From: an uncultured Prevotella sp.
GTDB lineage: Bacteria > Bacteroidota > Bacteroidia > Bacteroidales > Bacteroidaceae
Assembly: GCA_946183415.1 (NCBI GenBank)
Contig: CAMHAM010000011.1
Coordinates: 21,158 to 85,157 of the forward strand
DNA length: 64,000 bases
Direction: 5' to 3'
Below are positions 43,263 through 51,722 of this stretch, in pieces. Below the pieces are notes generated by a model. The model worked only from the letters and a program-made list of their open reading frames with translations, ran no database searches and was not told the origin of the DNA. How positions within the stretch are numbered: position 1 is the stretch's first letter; the number at the start of each line of letters is the position of its first letter. Made by a program: the position numbers and the translations under genes.

Positions 43263-46200
43263 CTATGTATTTTGCTCAATATATTCAGACGGAGACACTC
43301 CAAATTGCTTTCTGAACACCGTTGAGAAGTGTGCAAGATTGCTAAATCCGACAGTATATGCAACCTGCGTTACGTTAATCTTTTGTTCTTTTAACAGCCT
43401 CACGGCTTGCTCAAGTCGGATGTTTCTGATGAATTCACTGACCGGCAATCCCGTCAAGGCTTTCATTTTCCGATGTAATTGGGCACGACTGATACCAACT
43501 TCGGTACAAAGAGTCTCCACACTGAAGTCACTGTCAGACATGTGTTCGTTCAACACCTTCATAACTCGTTCCATCAACATCTCATCGTTGCCTTTTACGG
43601 CTGTCTCAACCACTTTGTCTTTTTGTTGCTGGACACCAGAGTACTTACCCTTCAGGCGCAAGTTCTTACTGATGAGGTTATTAATCGTCACGTGCAACTC
43701 ATCCATGTCGAATGGCTTGGCAAGGAAGGCATCGGCACCCTTCTCAAGACCCTCAAGACGATTGGCCACGTCCGACTTTGAGGTAAGCATCACCACAGGG
43801 ATATGACTGATGTTCATATTTGTCTTGATCATGCGCAACATGGTGAAACCATCCATTTCGGGCATCATCACATCGCTCACCACCAAGTCGAACTGCTTCT
43901 CTGGCTCTGATCCAAGAAGCAACCGCAGGGCCTCACGGGCATTTGTTACAGCGGTAATACGGTAATAGGCACCCAGTTCTTGAGTAATATATTCGCCGAT
44001 TTCAACGTCATCATCCACCACCAGAACCCTATAGTTCGACATCGGTTTGGGCTTCGCCACCTTTTCTCGCTCTTCCTCAACAAGTAGCTCTTCCTTCGCC
44101 AGATGAGCCGTTCCCAAAGGCAGACTGACGGTAAAGATACTGCCTTGCGAATCCACACGGTTGGCCGCCTCGATAGTACCATGATGCATTTCCACCATCA
44201 TCTTACAGAGATTCAGCCCGATGCCTGTACCCTCGATATGCAGGGAGCGCGTCGCACTCGACTGATAGAATCGATCGAATATCTTATGGACATCGCCTCT
44301 GATACCCATACCATTGTCGATAACCTGCAGAATGGCGTTCTGGTGATCGCCTTCTTCTACGCGAACCTCTATGGCACCGCCATCATAGGTATACTTGAAG
44401 GCATTCGACAACAAATTGTCCACCACCTTATCAAGAGCGTTACGATCCAACCACACCTTCAGTTTATCCACAGTCGGCACATATTTGAATGTCATATCAC
44501 GCTCCTTGGCCGTATACTCATAGGATTTCAGGATATTTCCCACATACTGCACCATATCGGTCTCCTGACACTGCAGTTTCATCTGCTGCTTATCAATTTT
44601 ACGGATGTCGAGTATCTGATTCACCAGATTCTGCACGCGCTGGGCATTGTGCTCAATGGTCTTCAGCTCTGTCTTTACCTCTGGTTCAAGATCACGCTTC
44701 AACAGTTTGTGCAGCGGACTCATTATCAATGTCAATGGCGAACGGATATCGTGAGTGGCATTAATAAGGAATTTCATCTTCTCCTCGTCGAGTTCCTGTT
44801 TACGGCGACGGATATAGATCCACAGTGTCAATCCCAGCACCGTCAATACACCTATTATATATATAAGGTACGCCCACGAAGATCGATACCAAGGCGCCCG
44901 CACGATGATACGATAGACTTTTGTCTTGGTATAAACACCATTGTCAACAGCCCTTATCTCCAGTACATAGGAACCTGGCTGCAAATGGGTAAAAGGAATA
45001 CGATTACGCCCAGCTGCCGTCTGTGTCCATTCCTTACTGCCATTCAGACGATATTCATAGATCACATTCTCCGTATTCGTAAAGTTCAACAGCGAGAATT
45101 CCATGGTAATCGAATTGTCAAGATACGACAGCATGATACGCTCACTCTCGCCCAATGGCTGTGAAATAACATGCACACCATCAGACAATGTGTTGCAATT
45201 CACAGAATTCCCCCCGATGGACAGCCCTGTCAGATGCACTTCGCCCTGATATGCCTTGTTCTGACGCAGGGTAGCAGGCTGGAACGAAGTGATACCGTCG
45301 CTCACACCGAAGTAGATGCTACCGTCAGCCTTCTGCATGGCAATGCCCCAGACGTATTCACGTGTCGTCAGTCCATTACCATAGATATGGGCGATAAAAC
45401 GCTTCTTAGCTGCCTGATATTGCCAGATACCCACCGACGTACTGCACCAAAGGTCACCAAAACTATCTTGCATGATGCCACATACGACCTTATCTGTCAG
45501 GGCCTCTGCCTTAGGATAGAGACTGACATCACGTTTCTGATTGTCATAGAGATAGAGCCCTTTGTCAGTACCTATAAGTACATTGTGTTGCTGATCCTCA
45601 TATAATGCAGTCACCGAAGTCCCCTCCAACAGCACTTCCCAGCCGTAAGGTCTGAACGTGTCTGCCTTCGGGTCATAACAGCAGAGGTTGGAGGAAGTGC
45701 CTATCCACAACAAGCCCTTGCTGTCGAGCAACAGCGACATCACCCAGTTGTTATGCACACGTCCTCGCTTCTCATCAGTCTGCTGCATGGTAAAGTTACG
45801 CAACTCTCTGGTTTGCTGGTCATAAGAACAGAATCCTTTTGAATAGGTCGAGAAATAGAGATGCCCCTCACCGTCGTCTGTTATCACATTGATATAGTCA
45901 CAGTCAAAATCAAGTTCCTTACGATAGGCTCCAGTCATCGGCTGGTAGCTGTAGAGTCCCTTACCTGTACCAATCCAATACGCTCCCCGACGGTCTCTAT
46001 ATATTAAATAGGTGTCGGATGGAGAGGCGGGATGTGAGACCACTTTACCATTGGCATCAAAACCATAGACACCATTATTCTGGACAGCACACCAAGTCAT
46101 GCCGTTATCGCCTTGACAGATTGAAGTCACCGAACCACCGATGCTGACGTTTTGCGCAGGGAAGGTCCAGGTACTGAACTGTGGCTCATATTGTGGAAGC

Positions 46201-47159
46201 ATCAGCAAACCTCGTTTCAGGCAACCTACCCACAAATTGTCCTGTTTGTCTTCAAAGAGTGCCCACACATTAGATGTGCTCAGGTCGAAACCACCACTGG
46301 TATAATCATAACGCTGCAGTTGTCGCGATCCTCTGGGAACCCAGCACAAACCTTTTCCCAAAGTGCCAATAAACAGGTTCCCCTTATTGTCGCAGAGTGC
46401 GCTACGCAACTGAACATTCTCATCACCAAGTACACTAATATCGATGAAATCGGGGATTATCTGTCCATTTTGGATAAAGGCAAGTCCTCTACGGCAGACC
46501 AACAACAATCCGTTGCCGTAGTTCAAGAACTTCGTTACCGTCCCATACGGTGATTCGTAAGTACGGATAGTATGTTGCTTATTGTTCTGACGGCAGGTAA
46601 TAGTCGGTCCTGAACCAGCTTTCCAGAAATTACCATCTACGTCGATGATGATATGACTGAAATAAGAATTCTCGGCTTCATGGGCATAGTCGTCAAGCTT
46701 CTTCGCCTCCAGCGTATGCACATCGACCTGATACAGACCATACCCTGCCGTTCCCACCAATAAGTGGTCACCGCTTGGTTGGATAATGTCATTCACACGA
46801 GCCGACTGGATACCAGGCAGTTTTACGCGGTCAAAATTATCATTGGCAGCATTATAGCGCGAGAGCCCCATACCAGATCCTACCCACAAGTTACCCTCAC
46901 GGTCAGTAAACAAAGTGGCGATGTTGTTACTCTGAATCGTTTGGGCGTTGCCTTCCTTATGGAGATAATGCGTAAAACTATAGCCGTCGTACTTGTTCAG
47001 TCCATACTCAGTACCAATCCAGATATAGCCGGCACCATCCTGGGTAATCTCAGTAATCTGATTGCTCGACAGTTTATCAGCAGTATAAAAATGTTGTGTC
47101 TGACTCCATCCCATGAGACACGACACCAAACAAGCCATTAATAAATATGATTTCCTCAT
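43263..47159 (-). CDS. Hybrid two-component system sensor-regulator (HTCS)
   Basis: 1298 aa. Signal peptide (MACLVSCLMGWSQ), propeller repeats (ITQDGAGYIWIGTEYGLNKYDGYSF and many more), Y_Y_Y domain (VIYEYRLNGSKEWTQ), membrane helix (AYLIYIIGVLTVLGLTLWIYI), HisKA with FLINATHDIRSPLTLI (phospho-His), HATPase (NLLSNAFKYT, GTGIGLNLCKMM), receiver (RVLVVDDDVEIG, Asp in DLVVSDVMMPEMDG, Lys in FLAKPFD) and AraC HTH (VGFSNLAHFSTVFRKQFGVSPSEYI). It senses a periplasmic oligosaccharide and activates the adjacent susCD. All domains are complete. Confidence 0.95.
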   Translation of the reverse strand: MRKSYLLMACLVSCLMGWSQTQHFYTADKLSSNQITEITQDGAGYIWIGTEYGLNKYDGYSFTHYLHKEGNAQTIQSNNIATLFTDREGNLWVGSGMGLSRYNAANDNFDRVKLPGIQSARVNDIIQPSGDHLLVGTAGYGLYQVDVHTLEAKKLDDYAHEAENSYFSHIIIDVDGNFWKAGSGPTITCRQNNKQHTIRTYESPYGTVTKFLNYGNGLLLVCRRGLAFIQNGQIIPDFIDISVLGDENVQLRSALCDNKGNLFIGTLGKGLCWVPRGSRQLQRYDYTSGGFDLSTSNVWALFEDKQDNLWVGCLKRGLLMLPQYEPQFSTWTFPAQNVSIGGSVTSICQGDNGMTWCAVQNNGVYGFDANGKVVSHPASPSDTYLIYRDRRGAYWIGTGKGLYSYQPMTGAYRKELDFDCDYINVITDDGEGHLYFSTYSKGFCSYDQQTRELRNFTMQQTDEKRGRVHNNWVMSLLLDSKGLLWIGTSSNLCCYDPKADTFRPYGWEVLLEGTSVTALYEDQQHNVLIGTDKGLYLYDNQKRDVSLYPKAEALTDKVVCGIMQDSFGDLWCSTSVGIWQYQAAKKRFIAHIYGNGLTTREYVWGIAMQKADGSIYFGVSDGITSFQPATLRQNKAYQGEVHLTGLSIGGNSVNCNTLSDGVHVISQPLGESERIMLSYLDNSITMEFSLLNFTNTENVIYEYRLNGSKEWTQTAAGRNRIPFTHLQPGSYVLEIRAVDNGVYTKTKVYRIIVRAPWYRSSWAYLIYIIGVLTVLGLTLWIYIRRRKQELDEEKMKFLINATHDIRSPLTLIMSPLHKLLKRDLEPEVKTELKTIEHNAQRVQNLVNQILDIRKIDKQQMKLQCQETDMVQYVGNILKSYEYTAKERDMTFKYVPTVDKLKVWLDRNALDKVVDNLLSNAFKYTYDGGAIEVRVEEGDHQNAILQVIDNGMGIRGDVHKIFDRFYQSSATRSLHIEGTGIGLNLCKMMVEMHHGTIEAANRVDSQGSIFTVSLPLGTAHLAKEELLVEEEREKVAKPKPMSNYRVLVVDDDVEIGEYITQELGAYYRITAVTNAREALRLLLGSEPEKQFDLVVSDVMMPEMDGFTMLRMIKTNMNISHIPVVMLTSKSDVANRLEGLEKGADAFLAKPFDMDELHVTINNLISKNLRLKGKYSGVQQQKDKVVETAVKGNDEMLMERVMKVLNEHMSDSDFSVETLCTEVGISRAQLHRKMKALTGLPVSEFIRNIRLEQAVRLLKEQKINVTQVAYTVGFSNLAHFSTVFRKQFGVSPSEYIEQNT

Positions 47160-47192
47160 TGTCAGTTAGTGATCAGTTAGCTTTAGACGCTG

Positions 47193-47200
47193 CAAAGATA
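47193..47200 (-). promoter_or_regulatory. -7 box (TATCTTTG, minus strand) of the HTCS gene
   Basis: 34 bp before the ATG at 47159; ATGAAACATCC and AAATATGTCTCATTTCATGTTTC nearby give a short dyad. Confidence 0.65.
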
Positions 47201-47267
47201 GGTATTATTCATGAAACATCCAACAAAATATGTAGGATTTTGTTTCAAATATGTCTCATTTCATGTT

Positions 47268-47873
47268 TCAGAGGTAGAAAATGGTTTCCTTCCCCATATT
47301 AAACAGCAAATCGAGGATAGAAAGGTTAGGCACAAAGCCATGTTTCTGCTGGTAAACCTGATAATAAGGCTTCACGACAAAGTCAGGATCTTCAGAAGGG
47401 TGTTTGGGATTGATAGCTTCACGATAGTCATGAGTGTTGGCTGCTGAGACACTTGCGAACGCATTGGTATAGTCTACAGAAGGATTTATATCGATTAATT
47501 CGCATATTTTTATCCTGATTGCCTCATTGAAGTCCAACAGGAAATCCCAACGTTTCTCGAAAAAGGGCCTGATATCATCCTGCAAGTAATCAAAAAATGG
47601 CGAATCACCGTAGGCACTCTGCAGCGCGTTCCAATGCAGATGGCGCCAGTTGCCGTGATCGCTGATACGGACATCCCTGATCAGGGGCGATTCTCCCCGG
47701 ACAATCGGCACGGTCAATGCCTGCACACCTTGGGTTGTCGCGATGAGGCAACGATTGCGATAAGTCTGCTTCTGGAAACTTTCACAGCGCTCTATCTCTA
47801 CATGTTCGGCCCGATACAGTTTCTGATACCACTGTACCGGGCCAAAATAGGTTGTACTCAGCAATGCCTCCAT
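47268..47873 (-). CDS. WbqC-like family protein
   Basis: 201 aa cytosolic protein. ALLSTTYFGPVQWYQKLYRA at the N-terminus, QTYRNRCLIATTQGVQALTVPI and the aromatic-rich HGNWRHLHWNALQSAYGDSPFFDYL are typical of the WbqC-like family, whose members occur in polysaccharide clusters and elsewhere; the reaction is not established. It begins 10 bp after the lepB stop and ends the dapB-lepB-wbqC run. Confidence 0.82.
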   Translation of the reverse strand: MEALLSTTYFGPVQWYQKLYRAEHVEIERCESFQKQTYRNRCLIATTQGVQALTVPIVRGESPLIRDVRISDHGNWRHLHWNALQSAYGDSPFFDYLQDDIRPFFEKRWDFLLDFNEAIRIKICELIDINPSVDYTNAFASVSAANTHDYREAINPKHPSEDPDFVVKPYYQVYQQKHGFVPNLSILDLLFNMGKETIFYL

Positions 47874-47882
47874 GCGGCAGGC

Positions 47883-49313
47883 TTACTTGATATTGTCGAC
47901 AATCCTACCAAGACGACTCCAGCGGATACCACTGAAGCCATGGCGGTCTGGATCGCTCGACCACCAGATGAAAATGGGTTTGCCGACGATATGATCCTCA
48001 GGCACGAAGCCCCAATAGCGACTGTCGGCCGAGTTATGGCGATTGTCACCCATCATCCAATAATAGTCCATCTTGAAGGTGTACTCCTTGGCTTCCTGAC
48101 CATTAATCAAGATCTTGCCGTCCTTGATTTCCAGGTCATTACCTTCATATACCTTGATAGGACGTTCATAGACTGCGATGTTGTCTAGCGTCAAAGCTAT
48201 CTTTTCACCCTTCTTCGGGATCCATACAGGTCCGTAATTATCCCGTGTCCAGTGCTTGTTGCCGTTCAGCGGATATATCTCCAAATCGTTTGCGTCGGTA
48301 TTCAGCTTGACAAACTCCACCAGGTCTTTCCTGCTCTGCAACACTTCTACGGCCCGCTTCGTCAATGGCAGATAGCCCACGGTATTCAGGCTCGTCAGGT
48401 CTTCCATCGAGATACCTAACTCCTCCATCAACTCCTCTGGCAACGACTGCTTCAGTTTCACATAATAGGTATATTGGACATTTTCGGGCTCTTTGTTAGC
48501 CTTTCCGTCCAAATAGATGATGTGATTCTTAATCTGCAAGGTCTGTCCAGGCAGTCCCACACAGCGTTTCACATAATTTTCCCTACGATCAGCAGGACGC
48601 GTGATAATCTCGCCATACTCCATCTGGTTCTGCCTGATAGTTTGCCGTCCTGCCTCATAGATCGCATTGAAGTACTTGAATCGCAGGTCTGCTGAGAGCG
48701 AATCAGGATTCGGACAGTTTGGGTACAACTGATAGCCAATGCCATAGCACATCTGGTAATAGTCGAAAGCCTGATACTGGGGAGCTGAGCAAAGCGTGTC
48801 GCCTGCCGGATAATTAAAGACCACAATATCATTCAACTGAATATTACCCAAACCCTTGACACGACGATAGTCCCAATGGGGCCAATCCAGGTAACTCTTA
48901 CACTCTACGACAGGCAAGGTATGTTGTGTCAGCGGCATCGTCAACGGGGTCTGCGGGATCCGCGGGCCATAGCTCACCTTCGACACGAACAGGTAGTCGC
49001 CTGTCAGCAGTGACTTCTCCAGTGAACTCGATGGAATCACGTAGTTCTGGAAGAAGAACTGGTTGATGAAATAGACGGCTACCAAGGCGAAAACGAGAGC
49101 ATCAACCCACGACATCACGAACTTCACGGGCTTCTCAGCCTCCTTCCACCATTGCCACTTGATTTTCTTGGTAATATAAATGTCGTAGATAAAAGGTATG
49201 ACGAGCAGTCCCCACCACGACTTCACCCAGTAGAGGAACAACAGGTAGAGTATCAGCACGCAGATGAACTTTGCCCACTGCACCTTCGGATTGAATTCTT
49301 TCTTTTTCTCCAT
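47883..49313 (-). CDS. lepB: Signal peptidase I
   Basis: 476 aa, an inner-membrane serine protease that removes Sec signal peptides. Membrane segments lie at about 15-50 and 70-90. Box B is YVIPSSSLEKSL, where the Ser is the nucleophile; the usual SM dyad is SL here. Box D is ENYVKRCVGLPGQ with the catalytic Lys, and box E MMGDNRHNSADSRYWG. It is longer than the E. coli enzyme because of inserts of about 100 residues between boxes B and D and another before box E, which is usual in Bacteroidota. 2 bp after dapB. Confidence 0.94.
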   Translation of the reverse strand: MEKKKEFNPKVQWAKFICVLILYLLFLYWVKSWWGLLVIPFIYDIYITKKIKWQWWKEAEKPVKFVMSWVDALVFALVAVYFINQFFFQNYVIPSSSLEKSLLTGDYLFVSKVSYGPRIPQTPLTMPLTQHTLPVVECKSYLDWPHWDYRRVKGLGNIQLNDIVVFNYPAGDTLCSAPQYQAFDYYQMCYGIGYQLYPNCPNPDSLSADLRFKYFNAIYEAGRQTIRQNQMEYGEIITRPADRRENYVKRCVGLPGQTLQIKNHIIYLDGKANKEPENVQYTYYVKLKQSLPEELMEELGISMEDLTSLNTVGYLPLTKRAVEVLQSRKDLVEFVKLNTDANDLEIYPLNGNKHWTRDNYGPVWIPKKGEKIALTLDNIAVYERPIKVYEGNDLEIKDGKILINGQEAKEYTFKMDYYWMMGDNRHNSADSRYWGFVPEDHIVGKPIFIWWSSDPDRHGFSGIRWSRLGRIVDNIK

Positions 49314-49315
49314 GC

Positions 49316-50029
49316 CTAAAACTTAAACATATCTGAGATAGTAAGCAGTCCCTGATGATCCTTCGTGTACTCCGCAGCTAATACAGCACCGAGGGCAAAG
49401 CCCTTACGGCTATGGGCATCATGCGAAATGGTGATCAGGTCGGCCTCCGAGTCATAGCGGATGGTATGAATGCCTGGCACCTCACCGCGACGGATATCAT
49501 CCACGCGCAGCAGCTTAGGGTCAGTGGTTTCCTCAGCCCAACCCTCCTTGCGGTCCAAGCGCTCCACAATCTCCTCTGCCAGTGTGATGGCGGTGCCAGA
49601 GGGGTGGTCTAACTTATGCACGTGGTGGGTCTCTTCCAATTCTACATCATACTGCGGGAACTGGTTCATAATCTTTGCCAGATAGCGGTTCACGGCAGAG
49701 AAGATAGCCACGCCTATCGAGAAATTCGAGGCCCAGAAAAGGGTCTTACCCTCGTTGCAGGCTTTACGAACCTCATCGCCATGTTCCTTCATCCAACCTG
49801 TCGAGCCACTAACCACCTTCACACCCTTGGCCCAGGCCTTCAGGTAGTTGCCATATGCAGCCTGTGGAGCCGTAAACTCTATCGCCACATCAGCCGATGC
49901 AAACTCCGGGGAGTCGAAGTCCTGCTGATTGTCGATATCAATGATACTCACAATCTCATGACCACGGCTGATGGCGATCTGCTCGATCATCTTGCCCATC
50001 TTTCCGTAGCCGATCAAAGCTATTTTCAT
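49316..50029 (-). CDS. dapB: 4-hydroxy-tetrahydrodipicolinate reductase
   Basis: 237 aa cytosolic enzyme of the lysine/meso-diaminopimelate pathway; reduces the DapA product with NAD(P)H. The N-terminal Rossmann motif IGYGKMGKMIE and the catalytic segment ELEETHHVHKLDHPSGTA (His pair and Lys) are visible. Slightly shorter than proteobacterial DapB, as usual in Bacteroidota. It is the first gene of a run with lepB and the WbqC-like gene, driven by the promoter at 50054. Confidence 0.94.
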   Translation of the reverse strand: MKIALIGYGKMGKMIEQIAISRGHEIVSIIDIDNQQDFDSPEFASADVAIEFTAPQAAYGNYLKAWAKGVKVVSGSTGWMKEHGDEVRKACNEGKTLFWASNFSIGVAIFSAVNRYLAKIMNQFPQYDVELEETHHVHKLDHPSGTAITLAEEIVERLDRKEGWAEETTDPKLLRVDDIRRGEVPGIHTIRYDSEADLITISHDAHSRKGFALGAVLAAEYTKDHQGLLTISDMFKF

Positions 50030-50053
50030 AATTCTTCCTAATTAAAAACGGTG

Positions 50054-50061
50054 CAAAGTTA
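50054..50061 (-). promoter_or_regulatory. -7 box (TAACTTTG, minus strand) of dapB
   Basis: 25 bp before the dapB start. The heptamer repeat at 50070 lies directly upstream. Confidence 0.65.
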
Positions 50062-50069
50062 CTATATTA

Positions 50070-50103
50070 AATTAAGAATCAAGAATTAAGAATTAAGAAT
50101 TAT
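50070..50103. repeat. AAGAATT heptamer tandem repeat
   Basis: AATTAAGAATCAAGAATTAA and onward, about four units of 7 bp between dprA and dapB. It would separate the dapB promoter from dprA. Confidence 0.6.
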
Positions 50104-50110
50104 AATTATT

Positions 50111-51238
50111 TCACAGCAACAAATGGTACATACCTCCGGCAAGAGGCTTTACGACTCCCTTCATTTCGAGTTGGAAGAGGAGTGCCGTCAGTTGTCCAAT
50201 AGGGATAGCCGACTTCACACTGAGGATATTCAGTTGTAAGTCGTTAGTCTCTTGAAGAAGACTGACAATCTGCTGCTCTTGGGCTGACAGGTCAGGGAAG
50301 AGACTACGCTCTATACCATCAGCAAGAGCCCGTTGCCTCTGGGCCTCATCCTGCCACCCCATAGCTTTTATAAAGTCATCGGCATCGGAGATGAGACCAG
50401 CGCCGTTGTCGCGTATCAGATTGTTGCAGCCTTTCGAGAACTCTGCATTCACACTCCCAGGGAAAGCAAAGACAGCCCGATTATAGCTTTGGGCTATCTC
50501 ACAGGTAATCAGTCCTCCGCCTTTCACTGCACTCTCCACCAGAATGACAGCATCTGCCATACCCGCCACAATGCGGTTACGATGCACGAAATTGGGTTTG
50601 TCGGCATTGGTCTGGGTCATAAACTCCGTCAGTAGCCCACCATGATTGAGCATCTCAGCAGCAGTGTCACGATGGCGATAAGGGTAGATGGTGTCGAGCC
50701 CATGAGCCAGCACTCCCACTGTGGGATAGCCGTTGGCCAATGCCTCGCGGTGGGCATTGATGTCCACACCATACGCCAGACCGCTGACAATCAATAACTG
50801 TGGGCAATACCGTCTCAGATGGCTGACAAAACGACGAACAAGGTCCTGTCCGTAGGTGGTGATACGACGAGTACCTACGATACTGATGATTTTCGCTTGG
50901 TTCAAGTCGGCATTACCTTTATAATAGAGCACAAGCGGTGCATCCGGACATTCCAGAAGACGTTGCGGGTAGTCCTCGTCAGAGAGCACAAGTCCTCTGA
51001 TTCCGTGCTCATACATATATTTTTGTTCAAAATCTGCCCGTTTCATCGCGTCATCCCAGTCCTGAAGGGCGGCCATCAGATGTGGCGAGGCATCATGGAT
51101 GATATCGCCAATCTCATTTCTATGTTCATACAACAGCTGGGCACTTCCTACCATCCGATACAACTCCAATGCCTGCTGATAATTGAAATTCGTCAAGCGC
51201 GTCAGCGCCATCGTGTAAAATAATTCTCCGTTGTTCAT
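50111..51238 (-). CDS. dprA: DNA-processing protein DprA
   Basis: 375 aa cytosolic protein that loads RecA on incoming single-stranded DNA in transformation. SAM-like N-terminal region, then the Rossmann-type core with IISIVGTRRITTYGQ, VSGLAYGVDINAHREAL, GVLAHGLDTIYP and KPNFVHRNRIVAGMADAVILVESAVKGG (parts shown), and a C-terminal winged helix (about 315-375). A comM homologue is at 14547, consistent with DNA uptake. Confidence 0.94.
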   Translation of the reverse strand: MNNGELFYTMALTRLTNFNYQQALELYRMVGSAQLLYEHRNEIGDIIHDASPHLMAALQDWDDAMKRADFEQKYMYEHGIRGLVLSDEDYPQRLLECPDAPLVLYYKGNADLNQAKIISIVGTRRITTYGQDLVRRFVSHLRRYCPQLLIVSGLAYGVDINAHREALANGYPTVGVLAHGLDTIYPYRHRDTAAEMLNHGGLLTEFMTQTNADKPNFVHRNRIVAGMADAVILVESAVKGGGLITCEIAQSYNRAVFAFPGSVNAEFSKGCNNLIRDNGAGLISDADDFIKAMGWQDEAQRQRALADGIERSLFPDLSAQEQQIVSLLQETNDLQLNILSVKSAIPIGQLTALLFQLEMKGVVKPLAGGMYHLLL

Positions 51239-51244
51239 ATTAGT

Positions 51245-51646
51245 TTACAGTTTACGGTTTACAGATGATATGTTTTCTATGCGAGTTTTTATTGTGGATT
51301 GCATAGAGGAAAGCATCTTATATATACTCACAACCTTTTCTTGAATTTCAAGTAAGTCATCTTGAGTAATAAAATGCAGGTCATAGGCAATTTCTGTTTG
51401 ACACATAATTTCCATTAAGGAACCATATGCAATTTCTAAGAAATGGAATTGTTCTTTAGGGGATGCTTTTGAGGTTCCTTCAGCAATATTAGAAGATATT
51501 GATACTACAGCCCTGCGCATTTGGTCACTTAAAGCATAAGTTTCTGTTAATGGAAATCTTTTCACCATTTTATATATATCAGTCACCAATATCTTTGATA
51601 GTTGGTAAACATTTAACTTACGATATGAAAAATCGAACTCTATCAT
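51245..51646 (-). CDS. Four-helix-bundle protein (S23/IVP-like)
   Basis: 133 aa from MIEFDFSYRKLNVYQLSK, the usual start for this family; the ATG at 51694 lies upstream of the -7 box at 51682. Motifs PLTETYALSDQMRRAVVSISSNIAEGTSK and FLEIAYGSLMEIMCQTEIA (shown in part) identify the 23S rRNA-intervening-sequence protein family, also found alone in many Bacteroidota. Function unknown. It has its own promoter and is enclosed by inverted heptamer repeats, which suggests a mobile or recently inserted cassette between dprA and the DUF2851 gene. Confidence 0.85.
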   Translation of the reverse strand: MIEFDFSYRKLNVYQLSKILVTDIYKMVKRFPLTETYALSDQMRRAVVSISSNIAEGTSKASPKEQFHFLEIAYGSLMEIMCQTEIAYDLHFITQDDLLEIQEKVVSIYKMLSSMQSTIKTRIENISSVNRKL

Positions 51647-51681
51647 AATCAATAATTTTATATTGTCAATTTTCTCATTTA

Positions 51682-51689
51682 CAAAAGTA
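51682..51689 (-). promoter_or_regulatory. -7 box (TACTTTTG, minus strand) of the four-helix-bundle gene
   Basis: Plus strand CAAAAGTA, 36 bp before the start at 51646. Confidence 0.6.
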
Positions 51690-51722
51690 ATCATCTATAA
51701 ACTGTAAACCGTAAACCGTAAA

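Larger units (their letters stand above)
51240..51720. repeat. Inverted GTAAAC(C/T) repeats flanking a four-helix-bundle gene
   Basis: Left, 51240-51270: TTTACAGTTTACGGTTTACAGATGAT. Right, 51692-51725: ATCTATAAACTGTAAACCGT continuing with GTAAACCGTAAACTA. The two are inverted copies of the same ATCATCT-(GTAAACN)n-TA element and enclose only the gene at 51245-51646. Confidence 0.75.

Noticed and set aside
44103..45164. Plus-strand ORF of 353 codons across the HTCS gene
   Set aside because: Antisense of HisKA, HATPase and Y_Y_Y coding sequence, no domain of its own.
51647..51694. Upstream ATG for the four-helix-bundle gene
   Set aside because: It lies before the -7 box at 51682-51689, and family members start at the MIEFDFSYRKL position.
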